64,000 nt of DNA from Microvelia longipes (GCA_018340805.1 JACMZG010001863.1:27061941-27125940), one strand, 5' to 3'. Numbered from the stretch's first letter, positions 1-10,659 are shown. Numbers and translations: made by a program. Notes: a model not told the origin generated them from the letters alone.

Positions 1-189
1 AATGAAATTTCGCCCGACAGCGGACCACCGCGCCGAGGAATTATTTATTTACTAGTTGTAAACTTATATAATGTAAAGCACCGGAAACACGCATCCAAAG
101 GAAATGCGCCGACATGCGGACCACCGCGTCAGAATTATTTTCTAGTTGTAAACTTATATTAAGTAAAAAAAACGATAAAAAATTATCGT

Positions 190-272
190 CCCTTCCAGGA
201 TTTGAACCCAGGTACCCTGGTTTGAGTAGTTGCATTGACTCCGGACCACTGGCATTCAACTCAGAGGCCTAA
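190..272 (-). other. tRNA-like Pol III promoter segment in family A copy 1
   Basis: On the minus strand a B-box-like GGTTCAAATCC lies at 198-208, and an A-box-like segment containing CAGTGGTCCGGAGTC lies at 237-256. The spacing is about 45 bp, as in tRNA genes and tRNA-derived SINEs. The copy at 24,222-24,300 has the exact B-box consensus GGTTCGAATCC. I see no convincing full cloverleaf, so I call it tRNA-derived rather than a tRNA gene. Confidence 0.5.
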
Positions 273-740
273 AAAACATTGAAAACGACACCCTACTCGA
301 AATTTAATTTTTAACGACCGTAATTTTGGTTTTCTATCATTTTTTGTGGTTTTTTCGACTTTTTGGTCACTTAGAGTGGTTGTATCGACTTCGGACCGGT
401 TTCATTCGATTCAGCGCCCAAAAATACATCGAAAACGACACCTACTCGAAATTTTAGTTTTTATCGGCCTAAATTTTGGTTTTTTGGTAATTTACAATGG
501 TTTTTTGGACTTTTTGGTCACTTAGTGGTTCGTATCGACTTCGGACCGGTTTCATTCGATTCAGCGTCCAAAAATAACATCGATAACGGCACCCTACTTC
601 GAAATTTATTTTTTCGACCTAAAATTTTGGTTTTTGTAATTTACAATGGTTTTTTTGGACTTTTTTGGTCACTTAGAGTGGTCGTATCGACTTCGGACCG
701 ATTTCATTCGATTCAGCGTCTCAAAAACATTAATATTGAC
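231..740 (+). repeat. Tandem ~150-bp units inside family A copy 1
   Basis: The motif CGTATCGACTTCGGACCGG or a close variant recurs at 231, 381, 531 and 683, giving periods of 150, 150 and 152 bp. Each unit continues through a GACACCCTACTCGAAATTT block and a CTTTTTGGTCACTTAG block. The first unit is the one overlapping the tRNA-like A box, so the array seems to have grown by duplication from the tRNA-like head. Confidence 0.85.
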
Positions 741-959
741 CTTTTTCGCGGAGAAAAATATTAACCTTGAATTTTGCCGATTTTTTGAAAAATTGCTGAC
801 TCCAGCAAACCGGGTTTAATGACGTCACAAAAACCCTGGTTTTCAATAGGGTTTCGTGTCCTCCGAAAGGTTGATTTTTTGTACCAAGTTTGGTTAAAAA
901 ATATTAATCCGTTCGAAAGATAGAGTGTTTACAAGAAAGTGCTAGAAATACTAATATAA

Positions 960-988
960 TACATATTATATATATATATATATCTATA

Positions 989-1019
<31 letters not shown>

Positions 1020-1021
1020 TT
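960..1021. repeat. TA microsatellite inside family A
   Basis: An almost pure TA run, slightly interrupted, sits at the same internal position as the TA runs in the copies at 24.8 kb and 60.6 kb. It was therefore probably carried by the element rather than arising independently. Confidence 0.9.
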
Positions 1022-1087
1022 AAAGTCTCGCGAAACGTATTTTTTCGTCATTAGGGACCTCTGAAACGGATTTGTGTCGTGGTCCGA

Positions 1088-1144
1088 GGTTCGAATTCCG
1101 CCATGACGCCTATCCCATTAGCCGAATTTCCAAAGGAAATTCGC
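1088..1144 (+). other. B-box-like site and terminal hairpin of family A copy 1
   Basis: GGTTCGAATTCC at 1,088-1,099 resembles a Pol III B box. It is followed 20 bp later by CGAATTTCC-AAA-GGAAATTCG, a perfect 9-bp stem with a 3-nt loop, then CTAAAA. The second copy has the same arrangement with a 10-bp stem. Confidence 0.6.
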
Positions 1145-1146
1145 TA

Positions 1147-1394
1147 AAACGTAACACTTTGATTGGTTACTTTTTACGTAGCATAACCTTTTACTGGGTG
1201 AATTTACGAACACATGAGACTGTATTTGCTTAATATCTCAAATTTATTTTTACGTTCATGCTGTATATGAATGTAAAAAATCTAAAAATGACTATGTTAT
1301 ATGTTTTGGTTAAACCTATCTGTTAATGTCAGACCTAACCAGATCTATATGTTGCAAAAACTTGAAATTTTGTCTAAGTATGCATTTTTTGTAG
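1147..1394. other. AT-rich DNA, nothing recognised
   Basis: Unstructured AT-rich sequence between family A and family B copies. Confidence 0.5.
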
Positions 1395-2143
1395 TTTATA
1401 CTTTTTCTAATTTATACCGTAGGTATATAGGCAAAGTATTTAATTTGCGAAAATCCTAAACCAGGATGTCATCGCAATTATTCGTTTCAGGTTTAAGACC
1501 TCCTGAGTAGTTTTACAAAGTTTTCTGCTTGTGAGTGTGTGTGTCTGTTATCATCGTAGCTTCTAGTGTATTGATGTTAGTGAGTTGAACTTTGTAAAAA
1601 ATCAGTCTTTGTAAAAACTTTGTAAAAAAAGATGTAGTTGTGCTATCCGAAAATTTTTTTTTTGACTCAGTGAAAATTTCGGAAACATGTTCCGAACATG
1701 CTATTCTGATGCATGTTCTCAACATGCAATCAGGTTGAGATTTGGCAAACAGTTTTATCTCATTATCAGCATTGGCACACTTTTTATAATATGACTTGTG
1801 TATTTTTTTTTAAATTGCACGAAATCAAAATAATAATTGAGTTGAAATTCAGTACAAGTGTATACTTTTACGTAATGAACATGTACACAAACTTTTGTCT
1901 CAATACGAGGAGACATGCTCTTTGTTGTATCATAAAAGTTAAACAGGCATCGAGCGTGGTCAGAGTCTGGATTGGTGACTGCTGGGAATGAATCGGATCT
2001 TCACTATGTGAAGATGAGTGATGCAAGTCAGAAGACATGTTGCAGTATAAATTTGGCGAATTGTATATACTTAGGACGAGCAAAGCGAGTACGTTGTGAT
2101 AAAGAAAAGTTCCAAGGACCCCATACCCGATTTTTTCTCTTAT
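1395..2143 (-). repeat. Family B dispersed repeat, copy 1 (near full length)
   Basis: Read on the minus strand this matches 31,817-32,590 along nearly all its length. It starts with an AAAAAATCGGGTA-type block at about 2,142. It then carries a CTCGCTTTGCTCGTCCT-type block, a GACCACGCTC block and the conserved AGCTACGATGATAACAGACA core at 1,537-1,560, and ends in a decayed ACTTTTCC...GGTATA hairpin at 1,395-1,435. No protein frame survives. Class unknown. Confidence 0.8.
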
Positions 2144-2149
2144 AATATT

Positions 2150-3465
2150 TTTAATAGAAACAAATGTATTCTTTAAACAATACTTTGTATAGAAGGAGCA
2201 TTACTGATAACAGCAAAGTCAGTTTTCTGTTGGTCTTAAAAAACAGTCTTAGGCTGCCATGCCACTCTAACATCATACAATTTCCTCTTGGGTATAATCC
2301 ACAATACCTTAAGTTTCACTTCGCCTTCTATTTATATTTCCTATTTTTACTACTCCTGTATTTTCTTTTCAAACCCCTCGTTTAGGCGATCTAACATTGT
2401 GCATTACTCTTATGCGTGAAAAGTTGTCAAATATGTTGTAAACAATTTTTTTTGCTTATATGATTTTTAAGCCTATGAATACTTTACGTTTACTAAATTT
2501 CACTAAGTTTCGACAGTAAATGTTTACTGAAAAGCACAAGGTGCATAATCAATGCTTATGTCCGCTATTTATAGGAGGGAAAGTATCAATAAGACTCCAA
2601 AGTATTCCAGGATGTTTTGTTAAAAATCACTTAAGTTTGTTTAAACGAAAATTTCAATCAAAACAGTAACGATTCCTAATAAGGTAGGTAGATAGATTGT
2701 TTCGACTCAGAAGTGTAGAATTTTATTTCGATATTTTCTAATATCTGCACCTGATTGAGGATGATGACAAGGTGCTATTGGTTATATAATGTTTGATGTC
2801 ATTTTACCTTCTAAAAATCATTACAGTTAAAATATCTGGCCACAATACTACCTTAATACTTAAAACAAACACTTATCTCGTTTTGATGGCAAAGTTTATG
2901 GCTTTTTATATTGTACCCTATTCGAATTATCAAAACAATAAATTTTCATGATTTATCTAAATTTTTTTATGGTCTTAAAAATATTGTTTCTTACTTATCA
3001 ACAAAATATAAATAAATAATTGTTATTCCTCTTAAACAATTTGATTACATATAACACAAAATACATTTTTTACAAAAGAAATCTATAGTCTATGACATTT
3101 GTTTTAATTAATTTTATATGATTAAAATTATAAATAAGTTCACACCAGGGCATCGGCATTGACAATCAGTTCCGTTTACAAAGAAGCCTATTTATGTTTT
3201 GACTTTTCAATGACGTCAGTATTGCTACACACCACTTGACTACCTGTTTTAACTCTAAACGAACCTATTCAAAGTTTTTATTTGTTCTTTTTTTATTTTA
3301 CGGCCTTAACAGTAAAAATAAAAGAATAATTTATGAAGCATAACTAAAGTTCCTTAACTAACTAACAAACCGACTCAAGTTAAAGGTTAAAAAATAAATT
3401 AAAACTCTGACATTTATATGCGTAATTTTTAACAACCCCAGCTTTTAGAAATGTGATTCTTAATT
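2150..3465. other. AT-rich DNA, nothing recognised
   Basis: Both strands show only short frames in low-complexity AT sequence. One small frame at 2,164-2,385 is hydrophobic, phenylalanine- and leucine-rich, and has no coding look. Confidence 0.5.
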
Positions 3466-3469
3466 TGAT

Positions 3470-3700
3470 GTGGAATATGCTATTAAATGTAAAAACAACT
3501 TGTCAAATTACATTTCCTATCTGATATTTCGTACGTCAAAGATTAACAAGGGCTGCGTTAGCAAATTTGTAATCGAGAATGACCATTACGAGGTCAATTA
3601 CTTGGAAGAAGTAAAGTTTGAAGAGAGGTGGGCGGGGGTGTCGAATCTGCGAGGGCTCCTAACTATACCGGGTGAAACGTTTCCGATGGACCAACATTAA
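3470..3700 (+). pseudogene. Coding-like scrap, 76 codons, unidentified
   Basis: The second half (3,535-3,697) is clearly richer in GC than its surroundings and translates to a mixed, charged sequence with the segment NDHYEVNYLEEVKFEERWAG and a C-terminal LTIPGETFPMDQH. The first third is ordinary AT-rich filler, so the real edge may be near 3,535. It abuts the foldback element that follows. It could be a relict exon or transposon scrap; I recognise no family. A chance frame remains possible. Confidence 0.2.
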
Positions 3701-3795
3701 AATCCTTTAGAATAAGGAGTAGACATGGTCCTAGATTTTTGAAAATAGTCTCTACCGCACCAGCCAATTGGCTCGTGGTTGAGACCATGAAGCTC

Positions 3796-4913
3796 TAACC
3801 CCATTGCGCAGCAGGGGTGATAAAATTTATGAAAAATGCTAATTAAAAATATCCTGTATGCGATTAGCATAAGTTAAAATTTAACAACACCCTTCAGTAA
3901 ACAATTTAGCAAAATATAATCATTTTAGCAACATTTTTGTTAATTTATAATTACAGTTAGTAGATGAATGATTTTGAAAATTCAATTATCATATTCCTTA
4001 CCAACCTCCACTAAATACGAGGTATATCTAACTTAAAGTGTATTAAGTCCAACAACCTCAAACTCTGTACTTGCTGCGGCAAGTACAGTTCTTCACTTAG
4101 TGTCACAATACATAAACACACGCACAAACACATAGACCAGGTGGAACATTAAACCCACAAAAATAAGGAGAAAACATGATCATAGACTTTCAAAACATGT
4201 CTTTACCCCCAGAAAACTGACTCTTGCCAATTTAAATTTACCATTATTATTTTTGTAACTATTACCCAAATGTGATATTTTTTACCGCAATTAATTACTT
4301 CGAAAAATTAAAAAAGACTATACCGTAATATTGCTTATTTTAAAAACTGCATTAAATTTTAAGAAATTTGATACTAATATGACTATATATTCCGGGAATT
4401 ATACAGTAATTTGTTCGACATATGTTCTAGATTTTTGTTTATAACTATATAAGAAAAAAATACTTTTCCCTAAATTGTTTAACATTCGTCGCTGATGTCA
4501 ATCAATAGCTTAATGAAAAATTACCGGAATATGGTGATATTGGTATCGAATTTCTTAGGATTTAATGCAGTTTTCAGAATAAATACTATTACGGTATGCC
4601 CTAATTTAACTTTTTAAAGTTACCAAAAGTGATAAAAAAATACTAAATTTGGGAAATAGTTACAAAATGCTTAAGGAGGTAGACAAGGTATATCATATTT
4701 TTATTATTTTCGGTCTTGATTTTTAACCACGCCTTAAATAGTTGAACCTGCTAATTAACGGTGTTTAATTAAAAATTCCCTGAATTTTTTTATATTACTT
4801 TTTTGTTTACCTATGGACGTAGTTAAATTCTAATTAATGCTAATCGCATACAGGAAATTTTTAATAGAAGTATTTTTAACAAATTTTATCACCACGGTTG
4901 CGCCTCGGGGTTA
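3796..4913. mobile_element. Large nested foldback element
   Basis: Outer arms 3,796-3,886 and 4,820-4,913 are inverted copies sharing TGTATGCGATTAGCAT and GGTGATAAAATTT. Inner arms 4,251-4,394 and 4,524-4,668 are inverted copies sharing AACTGCATTAAAT and ATTCCGG. The left arm holds about 230 bp more than the right, suggesting a later insertion. That extra part repeats the segment just outside the element (AATAAGGAG...AACATG at 3,713 and at 4,164). No protein frame is present. Interpretation: a nonautonomous palindromic transposon. Confidence 0.8.
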
Positions 4914-5324
4914 GTACGACGTGGTTTCTTCCTTTTTCCTCTGATACTATTATGAAATTTAAATAGTTTTTACTGTATAATCAAGGATATAAAATAAATA
5001 TTATATAATACATAAATAACAATTTAAAAAAATGGATGTTTTAGCAAAATTATTTCATGAAAATAAGGTAATTAACAAGAGAAGAAGTACATAAACAAAT
5101 TTTAATGAAGCGAATACGTTTCTTCAAAATAACTTAATACAAACTTGTGAAATCAACTAAATTGAATAATATTAAAAAAATTTCAAATCCAATCCTTCCT
5201 TAATACCATTAATACACTATTTTTTCCAAATTATATCATTAGGTTCAAATTAGTCTTGTTAAGTTTTAAGTGGGTACAATTTATTTCTAGGTAATAACTA
5301 ATAAATAAAAACTACTGAAATAAT
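4914..5324. other. AT-rich DNA, nothing recognised
   Basis: Low-complexity AT sequence between two foldback elements; no reading frame or RNA gene seen. Confidence 0.5.
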
Positions 5325-6009
5325 CCAAGAGTCAGGCCTTAAAAAATGTGACTCATTTTTTACTACTTTAAACTAAATTTTTCTGAATATATTCCTTTAA
5401 TTATGAAGGAAAAGCATAGTCTGCCTATCCAAAGGGGAGCTCTTCATATGAATGCGCTCTCTTAAAATATTAGAAAATCGCACAAATTCCAGTTTTCTTG
5501 TAATAAATGGTTTTCTGTAGGTCGTGTAAAAAAAAGAGAACTTTTTTTATAGCTGATAAAATTTTCTATAAAAATAGTGTTTTTTTGTCAAACTCGGATA
5601 AATACAACTAAAGTCATGACATTTGTTAAATGGCCAAGAAATGCCCGAAAGCCAATAGTTTTCCAAAGAAATTCGCTGACTTTGCATAATTAACCTTTTT
5701 GTTGGTGTTTTTGAAAGAGCCATAACAGGATGCATTTATCCGATTTTGATGATTAAACGCTCGTTTTATAAAACATTTTATCAGCTTTAAAAAAAGTTAT
5801 CTTCATGTTTTGCACACGTCCTACAGGGAACCACTTATTACAAGAAAACTGGAAGTAGTGCAATTTTGTAATATTTTGAGCGAGCGCATTCATATGAGGG
5901 GTTCCACTCTATGGATAAGCAGACTGTTTTTTCTTCTTAAGTTAAGGTATATTTGCAGAAGTACAAAATAGTACAAAATTAGTCACAATTTTTCAGGTCC
6001 GGCTCTTGG
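5325..6009. mobile_element. Foldback TIR element, termini CCAAGAG
   Basis: Arms of about 310 bp (5,325-5,640 and 5,695-6,009) are inverted copies at roughly 80% identity. They share GAATGCGCTC, TTCCAGTTTTCTTGTAATAA and AACTTTTTTTA. The outermost bases are CCAAGAGTC on the left and GGCTCTTGG on the right, the same terminus as the palindrome at 35,103-35,448. Clear target duplications are not visible. Reading frames within the arms are by-products of the palindrome. Confidence 0.85.
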
Positions 6010-6087
6010 ACTTGAAACTAGCCAACTTTGGTTGGCTCTTGCTTACAAACTATAAGCATGACTAACTAATTATTAGTTAGTCTCACC

Positions 6088-6170
6088 GGCACTGATGATG
6101 ACCTTTTGGGGTTGAGAGCCGGCTTTGTTTGTTTTTTAATAAATTAATTAAGTGGAGAGACTCTTTTATT
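6088..6170 (+). ncRNA. Hammerhead-like repeat (family D), copy 1
   Basis: CTGATGA at 6,092-6,098 is followed by a short stem (GACC...GGTT) and GAGA at 6,114-6,117 where GAAA is expected. Next comes the self-complementary AGCCGGCT and a U residue. After that UGU can pair with the GCA just before CTGATGA, giving a short stem I. The order and spacing fit a minimal type I hammerhead ribozyme with one core mutation (A14 to G). A conserved GTGGAGAGACT follows at 6,152, as in the other family D copies. Confidence 0.45.
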
Positions 6171-6449
6171 TACCATTAACTAATTATTATTTACCTAGTT
6201 ATTATTATTATTAGCATTCTTGCGTATGATGCAATTATTGCAATGTTCTATTTCTCTTTATGTTTCTACGATTTTACTATTTCCGAGGAAAATAACATTT
6301 TAATTAAACAATTATTTGAAATTTAAATTATATAGGTCAACGTGGCAGTTATTATTTTACAGATTTTTTTTACACATTAGAATTGTTTTATAGTGCAGTG
6401 GAAGGGTCATTGTTAAGGTATGGCATCGTGCTTTATTATAAAAGTTTAA

Positions 6450-6713
6450 ATGAAGGCGAAAAGCATTAGGTCACGGGGGACTGGGACAGACAGCGAGAGT
6501 GCAATAGATAACAACTGTATAGAGTGGGAGGCACTCCAGACTAGAGTGAGAGTGAGTATAATATGGTTAGGATTAGAAAGAGGCGAAGAAACGTCCTTGG
6601 GAAGGATACGTTCACTTTCATCCTGTGGCCCAGGTTCTAATCCTGTCAGTCCCAGCCTTCCGTTTCGCAACAGGAAGAAAACAAAATGCACTTTATCATT
6701 TTTTGTAGGGTAA
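6450..6713. repeat. GC-richer block, possible tRNA-derived SINE
   Basis: This stretch is noticeably richer in GC than its neighbours. On the plus strand GGTTCTAATCCTG at about 6,633 differs from a Pol III B box by one base. An A-box-like TGGTTAGGATTAG lies about 70 bp upstream, a long spacing for a tRNA promoter. Both strands are open for 87-91 codons, but neither translation looks like a known protein, and the double frame suggests a repeat rather than a gene. Confidence 0.3.
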
Positions 6714-6920
6714 ATTATCAAAATAAAGAATCTGATAAGGAATAAATTACGAAATAATACTTCTTCATATTTTTTTTGTATTTAAAATGCTTAATTAGCT
6801 AAAAGTTATTTTTTTGAATGAGGTCATTATTTAATTCTAGACTCTAGAGCATAATGTACTATTTGCGCTTTCGTTATAATATGAAGAATAAATAATGAAA
6901 AGTCTCACAACTACTAAGGC

Positions 6921-7372
6921 TTAGAAACATTCAACACATTGAAGGACCTCCTTTTCTTTGTTTATCGTAGTGGAAGATTTGATGAGGATAAGAAAACGGT
7001 GGACAGTGTTAGGTGGACGATTTAGGGCTTCATGAAAAGGATCCAAAATTGAGGTCTCTTTAGCTGGCTTAGCCAACCCTCCTCTTTCTACTACTAACTT
7101 TAAACACTCTTGATGATCGTCGTGAAACTTTGACGAAACAGATGACAAAAGAGAGAGCTATATGTCTTGTCCCAGGATAGTGATCTGGGCCCACCCGTAA
7201 GGGCTTCAATGTGTAAAAGATAATTTGAGAGGTCTCAACCGCTACCGGTCATACTCTTTACGGGAAAATTTCGTGGAGGTATCTTTGTCTTGTTCAGTAC
7301 CAACAATAGGAAGCTCTATATTGTTTTCTACTCTTTCTCTCTCTAACAACCACAATTTTAAGCGTTTTTACT
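6921..7372 (-). pseudogene. Decayed coding-like region, unidentified
   Basis: Reading right to left, a first open segment (about 7,372-7,248) gives a charged sequence including ELPIVGTEQDKDTSTKFSRK before a stop. A middle part shows coding-like sequence split by stops and a frame change (it includes the segment ALTGGPRSLSWDKTYSSL). A final 75-codon frame (7,148-6,921) includes CLKLVVERGGLAKPAKETS and ends in LQCVECF. The amino-acid mix is much less AT-driven than chance frames here. I recognise no family; it may be a dead transposon or retroelement gene. The small MITE begins 24 bp beyond its start. Confidence 0.35.
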
Positions 7373-7395
7373 CTGAAAATAGAGCCTACACTATA

Positions 7396-7567
7396 GCACG
7401 ACACACGCGCCTAAGATTAGTTGACAGCGTGGGAAAATAATGCGAGGGAGCCAATGAGGTTAGTCCTGGATGTTAAACCACGCCCTCAATTTTAAATGAG
7501 ACCAACCTTATTGGTTCCTCAAAACTATTTTACCATGCTGTCCAATGATTTTAGCCGTGTGCCGTAC
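7396..7567. mobile_element. Small MITE with ~70-bp inverted arms
   Basis: The left end GCACGACACACGCGCCTAAG and the right end (inverted GTACGGCACACGGCTAAAAT) start inverted arms of about 70 bp that include GAGCCAATGAGGTT and its inverted partner AACCTTATTGGTTCCTC. The flanks are TATA on the left and TATG on the right, consistent with a TA-rich target duplication. The tip resembles that of the 1.69-kb element at 14,065-15,753, implying mobilisation by the same transposase type. Confidence 0.8.
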
Positions 7568-7800
7568 TATGGTTAATCGATTAGCATGCATTTTTTTTTA
7601 TCATAAATTTCAGTTGACAGCATGGGAAAATAATGCGAGGGAGCCAATGAGGTTAGTCCTGGATGTTAAACCACGCCCTCAATTTCAAATGAGACCAACC
7701 TTATTGGTTCCTCAAAACTATTTTACCATGCTGTCCAATGATTTCAGCCGTGTGCCGTACTATGGTTAATCGATTAGCATGCATTTTTTTATCATAAATT
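7420..7800 (+). repeat. 193-bp tandem duplication carrying most of the MITE
   Basis: Bases 7,420-7,612 and 7,613-7,800 are near-identical, differing by a few substitutions and T-run length. The unit begins 24 bp inside the MITE and runs through its right end into flanking DNA, so it is a segmental duplication after insertion, not a second insertion. Confidence 0.95.
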
Positions 7801-7865
7801 ATTGATACTCTTATGAAGAGATTACTAACGTTAATTGTAAATGCAATGTCTAAAAACCCTACAGA

Positions 7866-7930
7866 TGACTGAAGGCCGAGAAAAAGTAGAATAAATCGAG
7901 TAATCAGGGTGGTCTAAATAATGCGTGCAT
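7866..7930 (+). repeat. Short dispersed repeat, family F
   Basis: Shares GAAAAAGTAG and GTGGTCTAAATAA blocks, in the same order and spacing, with the minus strand of 25,425-25,490. Too short to classify. Confidence 0.45.
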
Positions 7931-8436
7931 AAGACCTAAAAAATGGATGGAAGTTGTAAAATTTGTTCTATGAAAATGATACGAATATCGGGCTTTAAGT
8001 TTGTTAACTTAAGTTTGGAAGCCATTCGTTGTATAAAGCAACGACAAACTTCTTTAATAAAATTAATTCCGAACACTCTTTGCTCGTTTTAAATGCTTTT
8101 ATGTTTTATATTACTAATATTAACATTCTGTGTAAGATTATAGCAGGAAGATATAGCCTTCATGATTTATTATATTTTTAATATATTTTTTAGAAAAACA
8201 ACAACCTATTATTAGATGTTAAAATTATTATTAACGTTTTGTTTTAATCACTTAATGTAAATAATTATAAACCACACTAATTTATATAGTTCTTACAAAA
8301 AATTTACAGTCCATTTGTTTTGAATTATTTTTGAATTTTTTAGTTTTCAAATTAATAGTTAATGAGGTTTTGGGAGTTTTATAAGAGAAAACAATTTGAA
8401 ATAACACGGTCAATAACTGTTAAATATGAAAATCTC
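7931..8436. other. AT-rich DNA, nothing recognised
   Basis: No reading frame of note, no repeat recognised. Confidence 0.5.
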
Positions 8437-8472
8437 TGGACCGGTTTCGGCTTAACGCCATGATTACCAGGT
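8437..8472 (-). ncRNA. Decayed hammerhead-like motif
   Basis: On the minus strand CTGGTAA (8,470-8,464, for CTGATGA) leads through ATGGCGTTAAGCC to GAAACCGGTC (8,448-8,439). GAA followed by self-complementary ACCGGT and C is the stem III and cleavage-site form seen in minimal type I hammerheads. The first core box is mutated, so activity is unlikely. Confidence 0.35.
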
Positions 8473-8479
8473 AAGATCA

Positions 8480-9430
8480 CGCACTTATTCTTGAATAATA
8501 AATTGGAATCGAATATAAATGTATATTTAAATTTAAATGAATCTGGTGGAGAGTCTATATCCTACATATGTGCGTATGAATTTAAAATATCAATTAATAA
8601 TTCAATGATAATTTTTTCCATTAAATATTCATTAAACAGCTAATAAACATATTTTTGCCGCAGGGAAGTTCTGTATAAGTAAGTGATAACTACCACGCTA
8701 ACGATAGACATGTTAATTATTACTTAAATTATGTTTATTTACAAAGTATACTCAAGTAGTCAGTATAATTCAAAAATAATTATCCTTAAATCAGAATAAC
8801 CTTTAAAGTTTATAAAAGTAAAATTAGCGTTATTAGAGGTAATGGTTAATAATACTGAAAGCTCAACCACTAGCGCCATAGGCATTTAGTGTCGGTATAA
8901 ATCAATTAAAATTAAATAGATTAACATATATAACTTTTAAACTGTTCTTGAAGTGGATTCACAAAAGTTATCTTGTAAACAAAGCTTGATAGATGGATTT
9001 GAAAAGTCAAGCCAGGAAAAAAGGTGGCTTGACTTAAGCTTATAGTCGTGTAAACTTGGTTTGACCAGAGATATATTTGAACAACATTCATGTTTTTTTT
9101 TTTTTAATTTTACCGTCAGTATTAAAATTACATTTTAAGTGAATAATTAATTAAAGTTAAGAGTTAACTTGTGATAGACTTCAGATAGATTTTAAAGACA
9201 GCGTGCAGAAAGGAATTTAGATAGATTTGACTTCAAGTAGATTTGACATAACTGTGTAAACGCTGTCACTTTTTTCTTTTTTCACATCCCGAATAGTTTT
9301 TTATTTGCTTACTTTGTCTTTTTACATATTTATATTATTCATCCCTACTTTATCCCTTTTTGTTGCTTATTAGTAGTTTAGTCTTTTTTTTTGTTTACTA
9401 CTATTTATTTTCTCTGTTAGGTCAGATTTT
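8480..9430. other. AT-rich DNA, nothing recognised
   Basis: Low-complexity AT sequence; no supported gene or repeat. Confidence 0.5.
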
Positions 9431-9438
9431 AGGGTTTC

Positions 9439-9520
9439 TACTAATAATGGTTTTTAGTTAGATCGATAGCGCTTTACTATTAATTAAGGTTTGTTTAGTG
9501 GAGAGACTTCTATTCCTTTA
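9439..9520 (+). repeat. Hammerhead-like repeat (family D), decayed copy
   Basis: The order CTA-ATAATGG, CGATAGCGCTTTA and GTGGAGAGACTT matches the family D copies at 6,088 and 19,021. Both core boxes are mutated. Confidence 0.45.
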
Positions 9521-9547
9521 TTATCATTAATGTATATATTATATTAG

Positions 9548-9551
<4 letters not shown>

Positions 9552-9609
<58 letters not shown>
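9552..9609. repeat. TA microsatellite
   Basis: Pure TA run of about 58 bp. Confidence 0.97.
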
Positions 9610-9611
<2 letters not shown>

Positions 9612-9614
9612 TAA

Positions 9615-9656
9615 ATGATGAATCCAACGTTTCGGCGTGTCTTTAGGATAGCACAG
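9615..9656 (-). ncRNA. Decayed hammerhead-like motif beside TA tract
   Basis: On the minus strand CTAAAGA is followed by CACGCC and GAAACGTT (9,633-9,626). The GAA-ACGT-U order fits a minimal stem III and cleavage site, but stem II has been lost. Confidence 0.3.
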
Positions 9657-9659
9657 TAT

Positions 9660-10275
9660 GAAAACATTTTGAAAACACAATTGCCTACAAAATAAAAAAC
9701 TATATGTATCATATGTGTTTTCATGAGTCAGAATGTACTGACGGAATATTTTCTACAGATAAATACAAAAAGTATCATATTACAGTAACGATATTATAGT
9801 TAAAACTGTAATAATAGTAAACTTAAGTAATGTTCTGGAATGTCGCCCTTAAAACAATTGTACCAACGTGATCCCAGCTAAAAGCTATTTCTAAGTAAAA
9901 GTAATTGACTATAAAAATCTTACAGTGCCACTTTTGAACTTATTTTTTTTTACATTTTATTAATTTATTTCTGTACTTACGTATTGGAAAGTACAAATCT
10001 TTCTTTAATTATATAATTACAATACTTAAAACTATTATTTGTAACTTAAAACAAACTTTTAAGTGATTTTTTCCTTTTCAAACATATTTTAATCACTAAC
10101 AAATATTTTCTACCTATATTTATTTTATTCGCTACTATAAAAACTGAAAACTCATTCCTCAAGCAATTTTTCAAGGGAGTGACAGCTAAATGTTTTTATT
10201 AAGGATAAACTTTTATGTAATTAAAAAAGTGCTATATTTAATTTTATTTTTTTATAATTTGAATAATTATGTTAA
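9660..10275. other. AT-rich DNA, nothing recognised
   Basis: No reading frame or repeat of note. Confidence 0.5.
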
Positions 10276-10279
10276 GTAA

Positions 10280-10655
10280 AATATATGCGGTACTAAAAAA
10301 CTGTGCGTACCAAACATCGAATCGATCGAACATTTTTCTACGTTTTATGAATTTACAAAGTTTTGCTGAGTCATTATTACGAGTTATTGACGTCATACAT
10401 TTTTTCCGCATTGCACAACTAGGCCAAAATTCAAAGTTTCAACTCTCTAGCATAAATACGCTAGAAGTGAATGAGTTACGATGGTAGTGAACAGACACTC
10501 ACACATACAGAATAACAACTTAGTGAAAACTATTTAGAAGGTCTTAACAACATACTTAAACAGAAAATTCAGGTGATATCCCGGTTTCTGATTGACACTT
10601 TTCCTTCATTATATATCTACAGTATTAATGAGGAAAATATAAAATATTACTTTTA
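10280..10655 (+). repeat. Family B dispersed repeat, copy 2
   Basis: Contains GCTGAGTCATTATTACG, the CTCTCTAGCATAAATAC core at about 10,442, a GATATCCCGGTTTC block at about 10,574, and a weak terminal hairpin (CTTTTCC...GAGGAAAA). The same order is seen in copies at 1.4, 30.8, 32.1 and 46 kb. The short plus-strand frame at 10,269-10,487 lies inside the repeat and is not taken as a gene. Confidence 0.8.
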
Positions 10656-10659
10656 ATAC

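Larger units (their letters stand above)
1..1146 (+). repeat. Family A composite repeat, copy 1 (left end off window)
   Basis: This block aligns almost throughout with 23,880-25,076 and, inverted, with 60,410-61,133. In order it holds two copies of a unit containing CGGACCACCGCG, a minus-strand tRNA-like segment, three and a bit tandem units of about 150 bp, a conserved ~220-bp stretch, a TA tract, a plus-strand B-box-like site and a terminal hairpin followed by TAAAA. The left end is cut by the window. I do not recognise the class: it has SINE-like Pol III boxes, but its length, tandem units and terminal hairpin are not SINE-like. Short reading frames inside (for example on the plus strand at 525-764) are chance frames in repeats. 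Confidence 0.85.

Noticed and set aside
190..272. A functional tRNA gene
   Set aside because: A and B boxes are present, but no full cloverleaf or anticodon arm could be drawn, and the segment recurs inside a repeat.
231..740. Hammerhead ribozymes in each 150-bp tandem unit of family A
   Set aside because: The minus strand has CTGA...GAAACCGGTC in each unit, but only 7 nt separate the boxes, too few for a stem II, and the segment aligns with a tRNA-like A box in the first unit.
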